Source: Geminicoccaceae bacterium (GTDB lineage Bacteria > Pseudomonadota > Alphaproteobacteria > Geminicoccales > Geminicoccaceae). From it: a stretch of DNA of 53,555 nucleotides. The translations under genes and the position numbers were made by a program. Positions 15,279-24,782 of this stretch are shown here, in pieces. Location of the stretch: contig JAGRGG010000118.1 in NCBI GenBank assembly GCA_020445645.1, positions 685 through 54,239 of the forward strand, given 5' to 3'. Position 1 is the first letter of the stretch, and every line of letters starts with the position of its first letter. A model generated the notes under the pieces. It was not told the DNA's origin and made no database searches. It saw only the letters and a program-made list of their open reading frames with translations.

Positions 15279-16454
15279 ATGGACATCCACGAGTACCAGG
15301 CGAAGGAGCTGCTCGCCCGCCACGGGGTGGTGATCCCGCGCGGCGAACTCGCCTACAGCCCGGAGCAGGCGGTGCTCAGGGCCAGGGAGACCGGCGGCTC
15401 GGCCTGGGTCGTCAAGGGGCAGGTCCATAGCGGTGCCCGCGGCAAGGCGGGCGGGATCAAGTTCTGCAAGGACCCGCACGAGGTCTGGAACGCGGCCGAC
15501 ACGCTCCTGGGCAAGCGGCTCGTCACCCATCAGACGGGACCGAAGGGCAAGCCGATCTTCCGCCTCTACGTCGAGGCGGCGGCGAGGATCGAAAGGGAAC
15601 TCTATCTGGGCTTCGTCCTCGACCGCCAGAGCGAGCGGATCATGGTCATCGCCTCGGCGGAGGGCGGGACGGAGATCGAGGACGTGGCGGCCGAATCCAT
15701 CCACCGCGTCATCGTCGAGCCCGCCGTCGGCCTCCAGGCGTTCCAGGCGAGGGCGCTCGCCTTCAAGCTGGGCTGCGGCGGCGACGAGATGGCGCAGATG
15801 GTCCAGACCATGCTCGGCGCCTACAGGACCTTCCGCGACCTCGACGCCACGATGATCGAGATCAACCCGCTCGTCGTCACCGAGGAGAAGGCGGTGGTGG
15901 CACTCGACTGCAAGATGTCGTTCGACGACAACGCGCTCTACCGCCACCCCGACATCGCCGAATTGCGCGACCGCTCGCAGGAGGACCCGCGCGAGGGGGC
16001 GGCGCTCGACCGGGGGCTATCCTACGTTGGCCTCGACGGCACGATCGGCTGCATGATCAACGGCGCCGGGCTTGCGATGGCGACGATGGACATGATCATG
16101 CTGGCGGGCGGCAGGCCCGCGAACTTCCTCGACATCGGCGGCGGCGCCACGCCCGACCGGGTCGCCAAGGCCTTCCGCCTCGTCCAGGCCGACGACAACG
16201 TGAAGGTGATCCTCGTCAACATCTTCGCCGGGATCAACCGCTGCGACTGGGTGGCGAAGGGGATCGTCGAGGCGGTGGGGGCAACGAAGCTCAGGCTGCC
16301 GCTCGTCGTCCGCCTCGCCGGCACCAATGTCGAGGAAGGGCGCCGGGTGCTGGCCGAGAGCGGCCTTGCGATCGTGAGCGCCACGACCCTCGCGGAAGCG
16401 GCCGAGAAAGCCGTTGCCGCCGCCAAGGCGACCGAGACGGCGGGGACTCCTTGA
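15279..16454 (+). CDS. mtkA: Malate--CoA ligase (malate thiokinase) beta subunit
   Basis: Protein of 391 aa, homologous to succinyl-CoA synthetase beta (SucC). It begins [17 protein letters not shown], the usual SucC-type N-terminus, followed by an ATP-grasp domain with [21 protein letters not shown]. The C-terminal flavodoxin-like domain contains [17 protein letters not shown]. Pairing with an alpha subunit gene directly downstream, and location between sgaA and hprA, identify malate thiokinase rather than the TCA-cycle enzyme. The reaction is malate + CoA + ATP to malyl-CoA, which malyl-CoA lyase then splits to glyoxylate and acetyl-CoA. The lyase gene (mcl) is not in the window. Confidence 0.92.
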   Translation: MDIHEYQAKELLARHGVVIPRGELAYSPEQAVLRARETGGSAWVVKGQVHSGARGKAGGIKFCKDPHEVWNAADTLLGKRLVTHQTGPKGKPIFRLYVEAAARIERELYLGFVLDRQSERIMVIASAEGGTEIEDVAAESIHRVIVEPAVGLQAFQARALAFKLGCGGDEMAQMVQTMLGAYRTFRDLDATMIEINPLVVTEEKAVVALDCKMSFDDNALYRHPDIAELRDRSQEDPREGAALDRGLSYVGLDGTIGCMINGAGLAMATMDMIMLAGGRPANFLDIGGGATPDRVAKAFRLVQADDNVKVILVNIFAGINRCDWVAKGIVEAVGATKLRLPLVVRLAGTNVEEGRRVLAESGLAIVSATTLAEAAEKAVAAAKATETAGTP

Positions 16455-16455
16455 G

Positions 16456-17343
16456 ATGAGCATCCTCCTCGACAAGAACACCCCCGTCATCGTCCAGGGG
16501 TTCACCGGCAAGATCGGCACCTTCCACGCCCAGGACATGATCGCGTACGGCACCAACGTCGTCGGCGGGGTGACGCCGGGGCGGGGCGGCACGAAGCACC
16601 TGGACCGGCCCGTCTTCGACAGCGTCGAGGACGCGGTCGCGGCGACCGGGGCCACGGCCTCGATCGTCTTCGTCCCGCCGCCCTACGCCGCCGACGCCGT
16701 CATGGAGGCGGCCGACGCCGGGATCGGCCTTTGCGTCGCCATCACCGACGGCATCCCCTCCTTGGACATGATGAACGTCAAGCGCTACATGTGGCGCTTC
16801 CCGAAGGAGCGGCGGATGCGGCTCATCGGCCCCAACTGTGCCGGGATCATCACGCCGGGGCAGGCCATCCTCGGCCTCATGCCGACCCATATCTACAAGC
16901 GGGGCTCCGTCGGCATCGTCGGCCGCTCCGGCACGCTCGGCTACGAGGCCGCCGACCAGATGAAGGCCCTTGGCATCGGCGTCAGCACGAGCGTCGGCAT
17001 CGGCGGCGACCCGATCAACGGCAGCTCGTTCCGGGACATCCTGGAACTGTTCAAGGACGACCCCGAGACCGAGGCCGTCGTCATGATCGGCGAGATCGGC
17101 GGGCCGCAGGAGGCCGAGGCGGCCGACTACATCAAGGCGGGCTTTGGCAAGCCCGTCATCGGCTACGTCGCCGGGCTCTCGGCGCCGAAGGGCAAACGGA
17201 TGGGCCACGCCGGCGCCATCGTGTCGAGCGTCGGCGAGAGCGCCCCCGAAAAGGTGGAACTGCTCAAGGCGGCCGGGGTACACGTGGCCCCGAACCCGTC
17301 CGAGATCGGCGCCACCGTGCAACGCGCCCTCGGGCTGCACTAG
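16456..17343 (+). CDS. mtkB: Malate--CoA ligase (malate thiokinase) alpha subunit
   Basis: Protein of 295 aa, SucD-like. [14 protein letters not shown] near the N-terminus binds Co[11 protein letters not shown] (156-165) follows, and the phosphohistidine motif is MGHAGAI with His251. ATG at 16456 lies one base after the mtkA stop (16452-16454), so translation is coupled. Together with MtkA it makes the heterotetrameric ligase. Length and motifs are complete. Confidence 0.92.
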   Translation: MSILLDKNTPVIVQGFTGKIGTFHAQDMIAYGTNVVGGVTPGRGGTKHLDRPVFDSVEDAVAATGATASIVFVPPPYAADAVMEAADAGIGLCVAITDGIPSLDMMNVKRYMWRFPKERRMRLIGPNCAGIITPGQAILGLMPTHIYKRGSVGIVGRSGTLGYEAADQMKALGIGVSTSVGIGGDPINGSSFRDILELFKDDPETEAVVMIGEIGGPQEAEAADYIKAGFGKPVIGYVAGLSAPKGKRMGHAGAIVSSVGESAPEKVELLKAAGVHVAPNPSEIGATVQRALGLH

Positions 17344-17367
17344 ACGCCACAAGGGGGGCATCGAACC

Positions 17368-18339
17368 ATGACCAAGCCGCGCGTGCTCGTCACCAGACGC
17401 TGGCCGGAAGCCGTCGAGGCGGCGCTGAAGGAACGCTACGACCTCGTCCTCAACGAGGACGACCGGCCGATGGACGAAGACGGGCTGCGCGCGGCGCTCC
17501 GCGACATGGATGCCGTCCTGCCCACCGTCTCGGACAGGCTCGACGCCGCCGTGTTCGAGGTCGAGAACCCGAAAGCGCGTTTCCTGGGCAATTACGGCGT
17601 CGGCTACAGCCACATCGACACCGAGGCCGCAAAGCGGCACGGCATCGTCGTCACCAACACGCCGGACGTCCTGAGCGACTGCACGGCGGACTTGGCGATG
17701 GCGCTCCTCCTCGCGTCGGCGCGACGGATCGGCGAGGGCGAGCGGCAGGTGCGCGGCAAGGCGTGGTCCGGCTGGCACCCGATGCACATGCAGGGCGGCA
17801 AGGTCGCCGGCAAGACGCTGGGCATCATCGGCTTCGGGCGGATCGGCCGCGAGGTGGCCAAGCGGGCGCACCACGGCTTCGACATGAAGGTGGTCTACTT
17901 CGACAAGTACCCCGCCAAGCCCGAGGTCGAGCGGGATCTGGGCGCCGAACGCCGCGACACGGTCGACGACGTGCTGGCCGAGGCCGATTTCGTCTCGCTC
18001 CACTGTCCCGGCGGCCAGGAGAACTACCACCTGATCGACGCCGAGCGCCTGAAGCGGATGAAGCCGACGGCCTACCTCGTCAACACAGCGCGCGGCGAGG
18101 TCGTCGACGGGGCGGCGCTCGCCGAGGCCCTGAACGCCGGCACGATCGCCGGTGCCGGGCTCGACGTCTACGAGGGCGAGCCCAAGGTCAACGAGGCCCT
18201 GCTCGCCTGCGAGAACGCCGTCCTCCTGCCGCACCTCGGCAGCGCCACCAAGGACACCCGGATCGCCATGGGGATGCGCGTTCTCCAGAACCTCGATGCC
18301 TTCTTCGCGGGCAAGGAGCCGCCCGACCGCGTCGCCTGA
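17368..18339 (+). CDS. hprA: Hydroxypyruvate reductase / D-2-hydroxyacid dehydrogenase
   Basis: Protein of 323 aa. The NAD-binding loop is TLGIIGFGRIGREVAKRA (150-167), followed by the catalytic triad Arg242 (NTARGEVVD), Glu271 (YEGEP) and His289 (LLPHLGSAT). It sits in one operon with sgaA, whose product hydroxypyruvate is the expected substrate. It yields D-glycerate, which glycerate kinase feeds to 2-phosphoglycerate. The family also includes glyoxylate and phosphoglycerate dehydrogenases, but context supports hydroxypyruvate reductase. AGGGGGG-like ribosome binding site about 10 bases upstream. Two strong hairpins follow the stop. Confidence 0.92.
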   Translation: MTKPRVLVTRRWPEAVEAALKERYDLVLNEDDRPMDEDGLRAALRDMDAVLPTVSDRLDAAVFEVENPKARFLGNYGVGYSHIDTEAAKRHGIVVTNTPDVLSDCTADLAMALLLASARRIGEGERQVRGKAWSGWHPMHMQGGKVAGKTLGIIGFGRIGREVAKRAHHGFDMKVVYFDKYPAKPEVERDLGAERRDTVDDVLAEADFVSLHCPGGQENYHLIDAERLKRMKPTAYLVNTARGEVVDGAALAEALNAGTIAGAGLDVYEGEPKVNEALLACENAVLLPHLGSATKDTRIAMGMRVLQNLDAFFAGKEPPDRVA

Positions 18340-18372
18340 CGGCCTCGGCCGGCTCCCGCCCCGAAGGAAGCG

Positions 18373-18414
18373 CGCCGCAACGTGCATATGTCCCCCCTGT
18401 TGCACGTTGCGGCG
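18373..18414 (+). terminator. First of two hairpins after the serine-cycle operon
   Basis: Perfect 14-bp stem CGCCGCAACGTGCA (18373-18386) / TGCACGTTGCGGCG (18401-18414), loop of 14 bases including six C. No T-run follows. Confidence 0.6.
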
Positions 18415-18422
18415 ACGCACCT

Positions 18423-18456
18423 ACGCTTCGCGCCCGCTGACGCGGGCGCGAAGCGT
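18423..18456. terminator. Second hairpin, made of the dispersed-element end
   Basis: Perfect 15-bp stem ACGCTTCGCGCCCGC (18423-18437) / GCGGGCGCGAAGCGT (18442-18456) with loop TGAC. The arm is identical to the outer end of the dispersed palindromic element at 1838, but here the two ends are fused back to back with the interior deleted. It is symmetric and could stop transcription from either side. Confidence 0.7.
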
Positions 18457-18522
18457 TCTCCTTCCCTACTCGAACCCTGATTTGCTATCCAGCCCCCGAC
18501 CTGCGGCCTTTGGGGACGAGCC

Positions 18523-19944
18523 TTGCACGCTGCGACGGTACGAGACGAGCCGTGGGACGGGCGGCGCCACGAGGCCAAGGCCGGCCGCATCAGCCTCTCG
18601 CCCGACCGTCGGCTCCAGTCCGGGCTCACGCTGGCGCTGACGTGGCTGGGCGTCCTCGTGATGTTCGTCGTCCCGCCGCCCCTGCTCACCGAGATGGGCA
18701 TCCCCTACGACGCGCCCACCGGCGGCTTCGTCTTCAAGCTCCATCCGAGCACCTACCTGCTGCTGCTCGCCTTCCTCATCGCCCTCGTCGAGCGCGGCAA
18801 CCCCGTGCGCGCGTTCGGCCGATCGCTCGGCCACCAGCCGGCCGTCGCCTTCTACCTGTTCGTCGAGGTCCTGCTCATCGCCTACTCGGTGCTGCGCTAC
18901 GGCTTCTCCGGCGCCGCCTTCTTCATCGACTCGCAGCTCGTGCCGGGCATCCTCGCCCTTCTCCTGGCCCGGTTCGACCTCGACACCCTGGTCCGCCTGT
19001 TCCGCTTCATCCTGGTCGTCCTCGTCGTCAACGCGATCTTGGGCGTCGGCGAGCAGCTGCTCCAGGAGCGCCTCATCCCGCTCACCGTGGCGGGCGGGGT
19101 CGTCCTCCACGAGGACGTGTTCCGGGCGACGGCGCTCATGGGCCACCCGCTCGCCAACGCCGCCGTGATGGGCTTCGCCCTCTTCGCCTTCTACGCGGTG
19201 CGCCCGCCCCTGCTCCGGGCGTTCCTCTGCCTGCTCGGGGTCGTGGCGCTGCTCTCGTTCGGCGGGCGCACCGGGTTCGCCGTCAACGTCGCCCTGCTCC
19301 TCCTCCTGGTCGGCGTCGACCTGATCGGGACGCTGCGGCGGGGCGAAAGCTCCTACCGCCTCCTCACCGGCGGCACGGTCCTCGCCCTCCTCCTCCTCGG
19401 CGTCGTCCTCGTCGCCGTGGCGTTCGGCGGGGTCGGCCAGCGGATCATCGAGAAGCTCACCTGGGACGAGAGCGCCAGCGTCCGGCAGGTGAGCTTCACC
19501 GTCTACCGGTTCCTCACGCCCGAGCAGCTCCTGTTCGGGGTCAGCCCGGACGAGATCCTGAAGCTGATCGCGCGGCTCGGCATCGGCAGCGAAGCGGCGA
19601 CGATCGAGAACTTCTGGATCGTCCTCTCGCTCCAGCTCGGCGCCCTGTTCTGCGCCCTGTTCGCCGCGGGATTCCTCGTCTTCATCGTCCACCTCGACCG
19701 CATCGGCCCCGTCGCCCTCCGGTTCGGCCTCTTCGGCTTCGTCCTCGTCGCCTCGACCAGCAACTCGCTCTCGTCGAAGACGGCGATCTTCGGCATGGTC
19801 GTCGCCATCGCCCACGGCACCGCCGCGTATCGCCTGCGGGCGGCGGAGGCCGACGAGCCGGAGCCGAGGCGGTTTCCCTACCCGCCGACGCGCCAGCGGA
19901 CGCGAAGCGCGCCCTACCCCGGCCCCCAGCCGCGCGACAGGTAG
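18523..19944 (+). CDS. Polytopic polysaccharide polymerase/ligase-like protein (VpsF / O-antigen ligase type)
   Basis: Protein of 473 aa with about 10-12 predicted membrane helices. A large hydrophilic region around residues 300-360 contains SVRQVSFTVYRFLTPEQLLFGVSPDEIL, the sort of periplasmic loop found in Wzy/WaaL/VpsF proteins. TTG at 18523 is the only start near the first helix, so the N-terminus is uncertain. The last 20 residues (PTRQRTRSAP...) are encoded by a half copy of the dispersed element at about 19886-19912, so the natural C-terminus may have been altered. It overlaps the cox operon end by 31 bp. It may polymerise or ligate the polysaccharide made at 40-52 kb, which has no other Wzy-like gene; this is inference. 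Confidence 0.7.
   Translation: MHAATVRDEPWDGRRHEAKAGRISLSPDRRLQSGLTLALTWLGVLVMFVVPPPLLTEMGIPYDAPTGGFVFKLHPSTYLLLLAFLIALVERGNPVRAFGRSLGHQPAVAFYLFVEVLLIAYSVLRYGFSGAAFFIDSQLVPGILALLLARFDLDTLVRLFRFILVVLVVNAILGVGEQLLQERLIPLTVAGGVVLHEDVFRATALMGHPLANAAVMGFALFAFYAVRPPLLRAFLCLLGVVALLSFGGRTGFAVNVALLLLLVGVDLIGTLRRGESSYRLLTGGTVLALLLLGVVLVAVAFGGVGQRIIEKLTWDESASVRQVSFTVYRFLTPEQLLFGVSPDEILKLIARLGIGSEAATIENFWIVLSLQLGALFCALFAAGFLVFIVHLDRIGPVALRFGLFGFVLVASTSNSLSSKTAIFGMVVAIAHGTAAYRLRAAEADEPEPRRFPYPPTRQRTRSAPYPGPQPRDR
19886..19912. repeat. Half copy of the dispersed element inside a coding end
   Basis: GACGCGCCAGCGGACGCGAA followed by GCGC matches the right-end core of the family. It forms the last codons of the VpsF-like gene and abuts the end of the cytochrome oxidase operon. 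Confidence 0.55.
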
Positions 19945-20213
19945 TCGGCGAAGGTGAAGGCGAAGAGGACGGCGAGCCAGACGAGGCCGGCGCAGGCGGC
20001 GAGGCGCAGCACCGGCCCCGACTCCTTCAGGTGCATGAAGAAGAGGGCGACGAGCAGCGCCTTCAGGGTGCCGATGCCCATGCTGACGACGGTGTTAAAG
20101 ACCCCCATCGGCACGTAGGCGAGGCCCCAGGTGAGGCCGAGGAGCGCCATGAGCGTGACCCAGACCAGGATGCCCGGCCACCACAGGCCGTGGAACGCCC
20201 CGATCGCCCTCAC
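19914..20213 (-). CDS. Cytochrome c oxidase subunit IV
   Basis: Protein of 99 aa with three predicted membrane helices. It has LKALLVALFFMHLKESG, the family hallmark F-M-H-L/M-K, and ends in a short tail after FAFTFADYLSRGWGPG. GTG at 20213 overlaps the coxC TGA by 3 bp (GTGA). It is the last gene of the oxidase operon. This subunit is non-catalytic and helps assemble or stabilise the CuB site in prokaryotic oxidases. The 3' end overlaps the convergent VpsF-like gene. Confidence 0.85.
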   Translation of the reverse strand: MRAIGAFHGLWWPGILVWVTLMALLGLTWGLAYVPMGVFNTVVSMGIGTLKALLVALFFMHLKESGPVLRLAACAGLVWLAVLFAFTFADYLSRGWGPG

Positions 20214-20854
20214 TGCGAGCGCCCCGGCAGGTAGATGAGCGGGTAGAGGAAGATCCAGACCACGTCGACGAGGTGCCAGTAGAGCCCGAGCACGGTGAGC
20301 GTCGCCGACTGCTGATAGGCGAGCCGGCCCGTCCTGACGAGGAAGAGGACGACGAGCACGGCGGTGATGGCGACGGTGAGGTGGACGGCGTGAACGCCGG
20401 TCAGGAAGAAGTAGAGGTAGTAGAAGATCTCGGCGTGCTCCGGGTCGGCCTTCTCGAAGGCGAAGCGCAGCCCCGGCACGAGGCTGTTGTCCCAGTCGAG
20501 GTAGTACTCGTAGGCCTTCAGGCCGAGGAAGAAGGCGCCGAGCGTCGCCGTGAGGCCGAGCGCCAGCGTCACGGCGTCCCGCCGCCCCTCTTCGCCGGCA
20601 CGGACGGCTAGCCACATGGTCAGGCTCGAGGTGAGGAGGATCGCGGTGTTGGCGGTGCCGATCAGGATCTCGGTCTCGCGCGCCGCGGCGAACCAAGCTT
20701 CGGGGTAGAGGTGGCGGTAGACGGCGTAGCCGAGGAGGAGGCCGCCGAAGAACAGGGCCTCGGTGGCGAGGAAGATCCACATGCCGAGTTCCGCCGCGTG
20801 GCGCTGCTGCCCGAGGTCGTCGAACTGCTCGGCGAGGGCCTGCGGGTCGCTCAT
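20210..20854 (-). CDS. coxC: Cytochrome c oxidase subunit III
   Basis: Protein of 214 aa. Helices include [19 protein letters not shown] (the conserved W-x-F-L-x-T-E), [29 protein letters not shown] and [18 protein letters not shown], all standard subunit III landmarks. It is short by about two helices relative to mitochondrial subunit III, as in other caa3 and bo3 types. ATG at 20854 overlaps the coxA TGA (ATGA). Subunit III stabilises proton uptake in subunit I. Confidence 0.93.
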   Translation of the reverse strand: MSDPQALAEQFDDLGQQRHAAELGMWIFLATEALFFGGLLLGYAVYRHLYPEAWFAAARETEILIGTANTAILLTSSLTMWLAVRAGEEGRRDAVTLALGLTATLGAFFLGLKAYEYYLDWDNSLVPGLRFAFEKADPEHAEIFYYLYFFLTGVHAVHLTVAITAVLVVLFLVRTGRLAYQQSATLTVLGLYWHLVDVVWIFLYPLIYLPGRSQ

Positions 20855-22581
20855 GACGCGGGCCGTCCGTCGGACGGGTGGTCCAGATGCCCGCCCGGCG
20901 GGCGGCGGGGCGGGTGGTAGTCGTAGGCCTCCTCGTCGACGCGGGGGGTCGACGGGAAGTTGTGCTTGGGCGGCGGCGAGGCCGTCCGCCACTCCAGCCC
21001 CTTCGCGTCCCAGGGGTTGTCGCTGGCCGGCTGCCCGTAGCGCAGCGACCAGAGGAAGTAGCCGAGCGGCAGGAGGTAGGCGGCCCCCAGCACGACGGCG
21101 CCGGCGGACGAGAGCACGTGGTAGACCTGGAACTCGGACGGGTACTCGTGGTAGCGGCGCGGCATCCCCATCCAGCCGAGGATGAACTGGGGAAAGAAGG
21201 TCATGTTGAAGCCGAAGAACATGAGAAGGGCGGCAAAGCGCGCCCAGGCCTCGGGATAGAGCCTGCCCGTGATCTTCGGCCACCAGAAGTGCAGCCCGCC
21301 GAAGAAGGCCGAGACCATGCCGCCCACCATGACGTAGTGGAAGTGGGCGACGACGAAGTAGGTGTCGTGGACGTGGACGTCGATCGGGAGCGACGCGACG
21401 AAGAGCCCGGTGAGCCCCCCCATCGTGAACAGGCCGATGAAGCCCAGCGCGTAGAGCATGGGCGCGTCGAGGACGATCGAGCCCCGGTAGAGGGTGGCCG
21501 TCCAGTTGAAGACCTTGATCGCCGACGGCACGGCGATGACGTAGCTCAGGAACGAGAAGACGAGCCCCGCGTACATCGACTGGCCCGCGACGAACATGTG
21601 GTGGCCCCAGACGAAGAAGCCGACGACGGCGATGCTGAGCAGGGCGTAGACCATGAACTGGTAGCCGAAGATCCGCCGCCTGGCGAAGCAGGTGACGATC
21701 TCGGTGACGACCCCCATGCCGGGCAGGATCATGATGTAGACGGCGGGGTGCGAGTAGAACCAGAACAGGTGCTCGAACAGGACCGGGTCGCCGCCGAGCG
21801 CCGGGTCGAAGATGCCGACGCCCAACAGGCGCTCGATCATGATGAGCAGGAGCGCCATCGCCAGCACGGGGGTGGCGAGCAGCATGATGAGCGCCGTCGC
21901 GTAGATCGACCAGACGAAGAGCGGCACGCGGAACCAGTGCATCCCGGGCGCCCGCATCGTGTGGGTCGTGACGATGAAGTTGAGCCCGGTCGCGATCGTC
22001 GAGAAGCCGGAGACGAAGATGCCCGCCGCCGCCGCGACGACGTAGCCGTTCGAGTAGGTCGTCGAGTAGGGGGCGTAAAAGGTCCAGCCGGTGTCGACAC
22101 CGCCCATGACGAGGACGTAGAGGACGAAGGCCCCGGCGATGACGATGAGCCACCAGGACATGAGGTTGAGGCGCGGAAAGGCGAGGTCGCGGGCACCGAG
22201 CATGAGGGGAAGGAGGAAGTTGCCGAGCGTCGCCGGGATGGCCGGGACCAGGAAGAACCAGACCATGATGACGCCGTGCAGGGTGAAGAGCTTGTTGTAG
22301 CCCTCGGCCGAGACGAGGTCGCCCGCCGGCGTGAACAGCTCCATGCGGATCAGGGTCGCCGCCGCCCCGCCGATGAAGAAGAAGACGGTGATGGTCAGGG
22401 CGTAGAGGATCGCGATCCGCTTGTGGTCGGTCGTGAACAGCCAGCTCTTCACGCCGTGGCCGGCGGTGAGGTAGCTCGTCGCCTCCTCGCGCCCGACCCC
22501 CCGCTCGGCCTGACGCGGCAGGGAATGGCTGCCCGAGCCGCCGCTCGAGCCGCTGCCCTGGGCGTCCACGATCGTGTTCAT
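20851..22581 (-). CDS. coxA: Cytochrome c oxidase subunit I, caa3 type (A2 family)
   Basis: Protein of 576 aa, 12 core helices. Heme ligands are His102 (FTLHGVIM), His413 and His415 (VAHFHYV). CuB ligands are His278 (with cross-link partner Tyr282 in HPAVY) and His327/His328 (GHHMF). The D-channel glutamate of type A1 (HPEVY) is replaced by alanine, and a preceding Tyr276-Ser277 pair is present. This marks the A2 (YS motif) group known from Rhodothermus caa3. A Ser/Gly-rich N-terminal leader of about 35 residues is unusual. It reduces O2 with proton pumping in the inner membrane. ATGA overlap with coxB. Confidence 0.96.
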   Translation of the reverse strand: MNTIVDAQGSGSSGGSGSHSLPRQAERGVGREEATSYLTAGHGVKSWLFTTDHKRIAILYALTITVFFFIGGAAATLIRMELFTPAGDLVSAEGYNKLFTLHGVIMVWFFLVPAIPATLGNFLLPLMLGARDLAFPRLNLMSWWLIVIAGAFVLYVLVMGGVDTGWTFYAPYSTTYSNGYVVAAAAGIFVSGFSTIATGLNFIVTTHTMRAPGMHWFRVPLFVWSIYATALIMLLATPVLAMALLLIMIERLLGVGIFDPALGGDPVLFEHLFWFYSHPAVYIMILPGMGVVTEIVTCFARRRIFGYQFMVYALLSIAVVGFFVWGHHMFVAGQSMYAGLVFSFLSYVIAVPSAIKVFNWTATLYRGSIVLDAPMLYALGFIGLFTMGGLTGLFVASLPIDVHVHDTYFVVAHFHYVMVGGMVSAFFGGLHFWWPKITGRLYPEAWARFAALLMFFGFNMTFFPQFILGWMGMPRRYHEYPSEFQVYHVLSSAGAVVLGAAYLLPLGYFLWSLRYGQPASDNPWDAKGLEWRTASPPPKHNFPSTPRVDEEAYDYHPPRRPPGGHLDHPSDGRPAS

Positions 22582-23525
22582 CCTTCCTTCCCCCCGTCGC
22601 CGATCGACCTGATCCAGGCCTGGAGCGCCTGGAGTTCCCCCTCGTCGATGCTGCCCTGGAACGAGGGCATGATCGGCTTGTACCCCGCCGCGACCTGGGA
22701 TTTCGGCCTCAGGATCGAGTCGCGGACGTAGCGCTCGTCGGCCGTGACGACGGCGCCGCCCTCGAGCGGTACCGGTCCGCCGTAGAGGCCGTGCAGCGGC
22801 GGCGCCCGCACGCTGCCGCCGGCCTCGTGGCAGCCGGAGCAGCCGAGTTCATGGTAGAGTCGCCGTCCCTCGGCGACCAGGGTTTCACCCGTCGGCTGGG
22901 CGTCGAGCCAGCGGGCGTAGTCTTCCGGCGGCATCGCGGTGATGGTGCCGATCATGCGGGAGTGGTCGGTGCCGCAGAACTCGGCGCAGAACAGGCGGTA
23001 CGCGCCCGGCTCCTTCGCCTCGAACCACATCTCGTTGTCGCGCCCCGGCACCACGTCGTGCTTCACCCGAAACGCCGGGACGTAGAACGAGTGGATCGTG
23101 TCCTGCGAGACCATGTCGAGCTTGATCGGCCGCCCGATAGGGATGTGAAGCGCGTTGATCTCGCGCTGCCCGCCCGGGTGCTCGGTCTTCCACATCCACT
23201 GCTTGCCGACGACGCTGATCTCGAGCGCGTCCTTGGGCGGGTAGAACAGGGTGAATTCCTGCCCGGCCGCCCAGGTGAAGAGGAAGAGGAAGATGAAGAG
23301 CGGGATGAGGGACCAGCCGGCCTCGAACTCGAGGTCGATCAGCTTCGAGACCCGCCCGCCGTGCCGGGCCTTCGATCCCCGCCGGTAGCGGGTGCAGAAG
23401 TAGACAAGGAGGAAGGCGACGGCGAGCGTCATGAAGGCGCTGAGGCCCAGCAGCGTGAAGAACACGGCGTCGGTGCGCGGCGCGAAGGTCGACGCTTCCT
23501 TGGGGAAAAAGCTCAGGCCCTCCAT
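22578..23525 (-). CDS. coxB: Cytochrome c oxidase subunit II with fused cytochrome c (caa3)
   Basis: Protein of 315 aa. Two N-terminal helices (about 20-45 and 72-88) precede the cupredoxin domain. The CuA ligands are His145, Cys180, Glu182, Cys184, His188 and Met191 (in [13 protein letters not shown]). A C-terminal mono-heme cytochrome c domain follows, with C229-S-G-C-H and the likely axial Met286 in KPIMPSF. The fused heme makes this a caa3-type oxidase, able to take electrons directly from complex III through the fused domain. There is no cleavable signal, only the N-terminal anchors. Confidence 0.95.
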   Translation of the reverse strand: MEGLSFFPKEASTFAPRTDAVFFTLLGLSAFMTLAVAFLLVYFCTRYRRGSKARHGGRVSKLIDLEFEAGWSLIPLFIFLFLFTWAAGQEFTLFYPPKDALEISVVGKQWMWKTEHPGGQREINALHIPIGRPIKLDMVSQDTIHSFYVPAFRVKHDVVPGRDNEMWFEAKEPGAYRLFCAEFCGTDHSRMIGTITAMPPEDYARWLDAQPTGETLVAEGRRLYHELGCSGCHEAGGSVRAPPLHGLYGGPVPLEGGAVVTADERYVRDSILRPKSQVAAGYKPIMPSFQGSIDEGELQALQAWIRSIGDGGKEG

Positions 23526-23529
23526 GCCG

Positions 23530-24294
23530 CTAGCCCTCCCCGCCCGCCCGCTTGCGGCCGAGGCGGACGACGAGGAGGCCGATGCCGAGCACCGAGGCGA
23601 CCCCCGCCACCTGGAGTGCTCGCACCACCGTCTCGGTATGGATCCCCTTGAGCAGGTCGTGGCCGTAGCAGAGGAGGACGAGGTCGCGGACGAGCCCGCC
23701 GACCCCCCCGGCCCCGGCGCCCTCGACGGCGGCCCCTAGCGGTCCGGGCGCCACGGCGACATCGAGCAGATATTTGGAGATCCGGCCGTCCGGGGTCAGG
23801 ACGACGAGCCCGGCCGGGTGGGCGAACTGGTCGTCGTCGGGGTCGTAGGCGTAGCGCAGCCCGACCGCCTCGACCAAGGGAGACGCGTCGCCCGTGAGCA
23901 GCGTCGCGTTCCGGTCGACGCTCGGGAACGCCGCCAGTTGGTCCGCGCGCATGGCGGCGGCGAGGGGCGGCCCGTCCTTCGGGTCGATGCCGACGACGAC
24001 GAGGCGGTAGGCGTCCGTGCCCCCCGCGAGCGCCGCGGCGGTGGCGCCGAGCACCGTGCCGCAAAGGGTCTTGCAGTCGTAGTCGGCGAAGAGGAGGACG
24101 ACGGGCGGGCCGCCCAGGAGGCCGCCGAGGCGGACGGAAGCGTCCCCGTCGTCCCGCAGGACGAGGCCCTTGGGCACCGCCTCGCCCAGGCGCTGGGTGA
24201 AGCCGAGCCCCTCGATCGTGCCGGACGCGAGGACGGCGCGGGCGTGTCCGGCGGCGGCCAGGAGCAGGCAGAGCGCCAGGACCGCCGCCCTCAA
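23530..24294 (-). CDS. SCO1/SenC-family copper chaperone
   Basis: Protein of 254 aa. A signal peptide or anchor (1-22) is followed by a thioredoxin-like domain with the copper-binding C74-K-T-L-C78 and distal His159 (DDQFAHPAGLVVLTPDG). A C-terminal membrane helix (about 220-242) is also present. It delivers copper to the CuA centre of CoxB. The start TTG at 24294 overlaps the TGA of the upstream gene (TTGA). Only 4 bp separate its stop from the coxB start, so it is made together with the oxidase. Confidence 0.9.
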   Translation of the reverse strand: MRAAVLALCLLLAAAGHARAVLASGTIEGLGFTQRLGEAVPKGLVLRDDGDASVRLGGLLGGPPVVLLFADYDCKTLCGTVLGATAAALAGGTDAYRLVVVGIDPKDGPPLAAAMRADQLAAFPSVDRNATLLTGDASPLVEAVGLRYAYDPDDDQFAHPAGLVVLTPDGRISKYLLDVAVAPGPLGAAVEGAGAGGVGGLVRDLVLLCYGHDLLKGIHTETVVRALQVAGVASVLGIGLLVVRLGRKRAGGEG

Positions 24295-24782
24295 GGCCGC
24301 CCTCCCACGTTCGCCGGCGCCCGACGGTTGCGCGGGGGCGGCTCGGGCGGCAGGAGGGGCGCGTAGGCGGCGGCGCCCCTCGCGGCGATCGCCGCCATCG
24401 CCGCCTCGATCGGCATCCCCTCCCCTTCCCCCCCGAGCAGGCGCGCGGACCGGGTCCGGACCCCGGCCAGCTCCGCCGTCGGGTCGGTCTGGAGGCGGGG
24501 GCGGGGGGGCACGGCGTCGCCGCTCGCCATCGGGTGGATCGACTCCTGCAGGGCGTGACGGTCCGACACGAAAGTGCCGAACAGCCACGTCACCCCGAAG
24601 AAGGTGAGGCCGATGAACAAAGCGAGGCCGCCGATCGTGGCGAGGACGACCCCCGCCCGCACGCGGTCCGGCTCGTGCCTGGGATCCGGGGCCGCCTCTC
24701 CCTCCGCGCGGCGGTGCCAAGCGCTTCTGAGGATCGCCACGAACGCGAAGGCGCCGGCGAGGCGGCGGAGGAGGCTAGGCAT
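24291..24782 (-). CDS. Single-span membrane protein of the ACIII-cox operon
   Basis: Protein of 163 aa with one clear helix (about 42-68, GVVLATIGGLALFIGLTFFGVTWLFG) and a second weak hydrophobic stretch near the N-terminus. A Pro/Arg-rich tail ends PRNRRAPANVGGRP. I do not recognise a named family; by position it corresponds to small accessory genes found between actF and the oxidase genes in other ACIII clusters. ATG at 24782 overlaps the actF stop by 8 bp. It probably assists assembly or links the two complexes; this is inference. Confidence 0.7.
   Translation of the reverse strand: MPSLLRRLAGAFAFVAILRSAWHRRAEGEAAPDPRHEPDRVRAGVVLATIGGLALFIGLTFFGVTWLFGTFVSDRHALQESIHPMASGDAVPPRPRLQTDPTAELAGVRTRSARLLGGEGEGMPIEAAMAAIAARGAAAYAPLLPPEPPPRNRRAPANVGGRP

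Noticed and set aside
16291-18420. 709-codon minus-strand open frame across mtkB and hprA
   Set aside because: Fully antisense to two well-supported enzymes; typical high-GC shadow.
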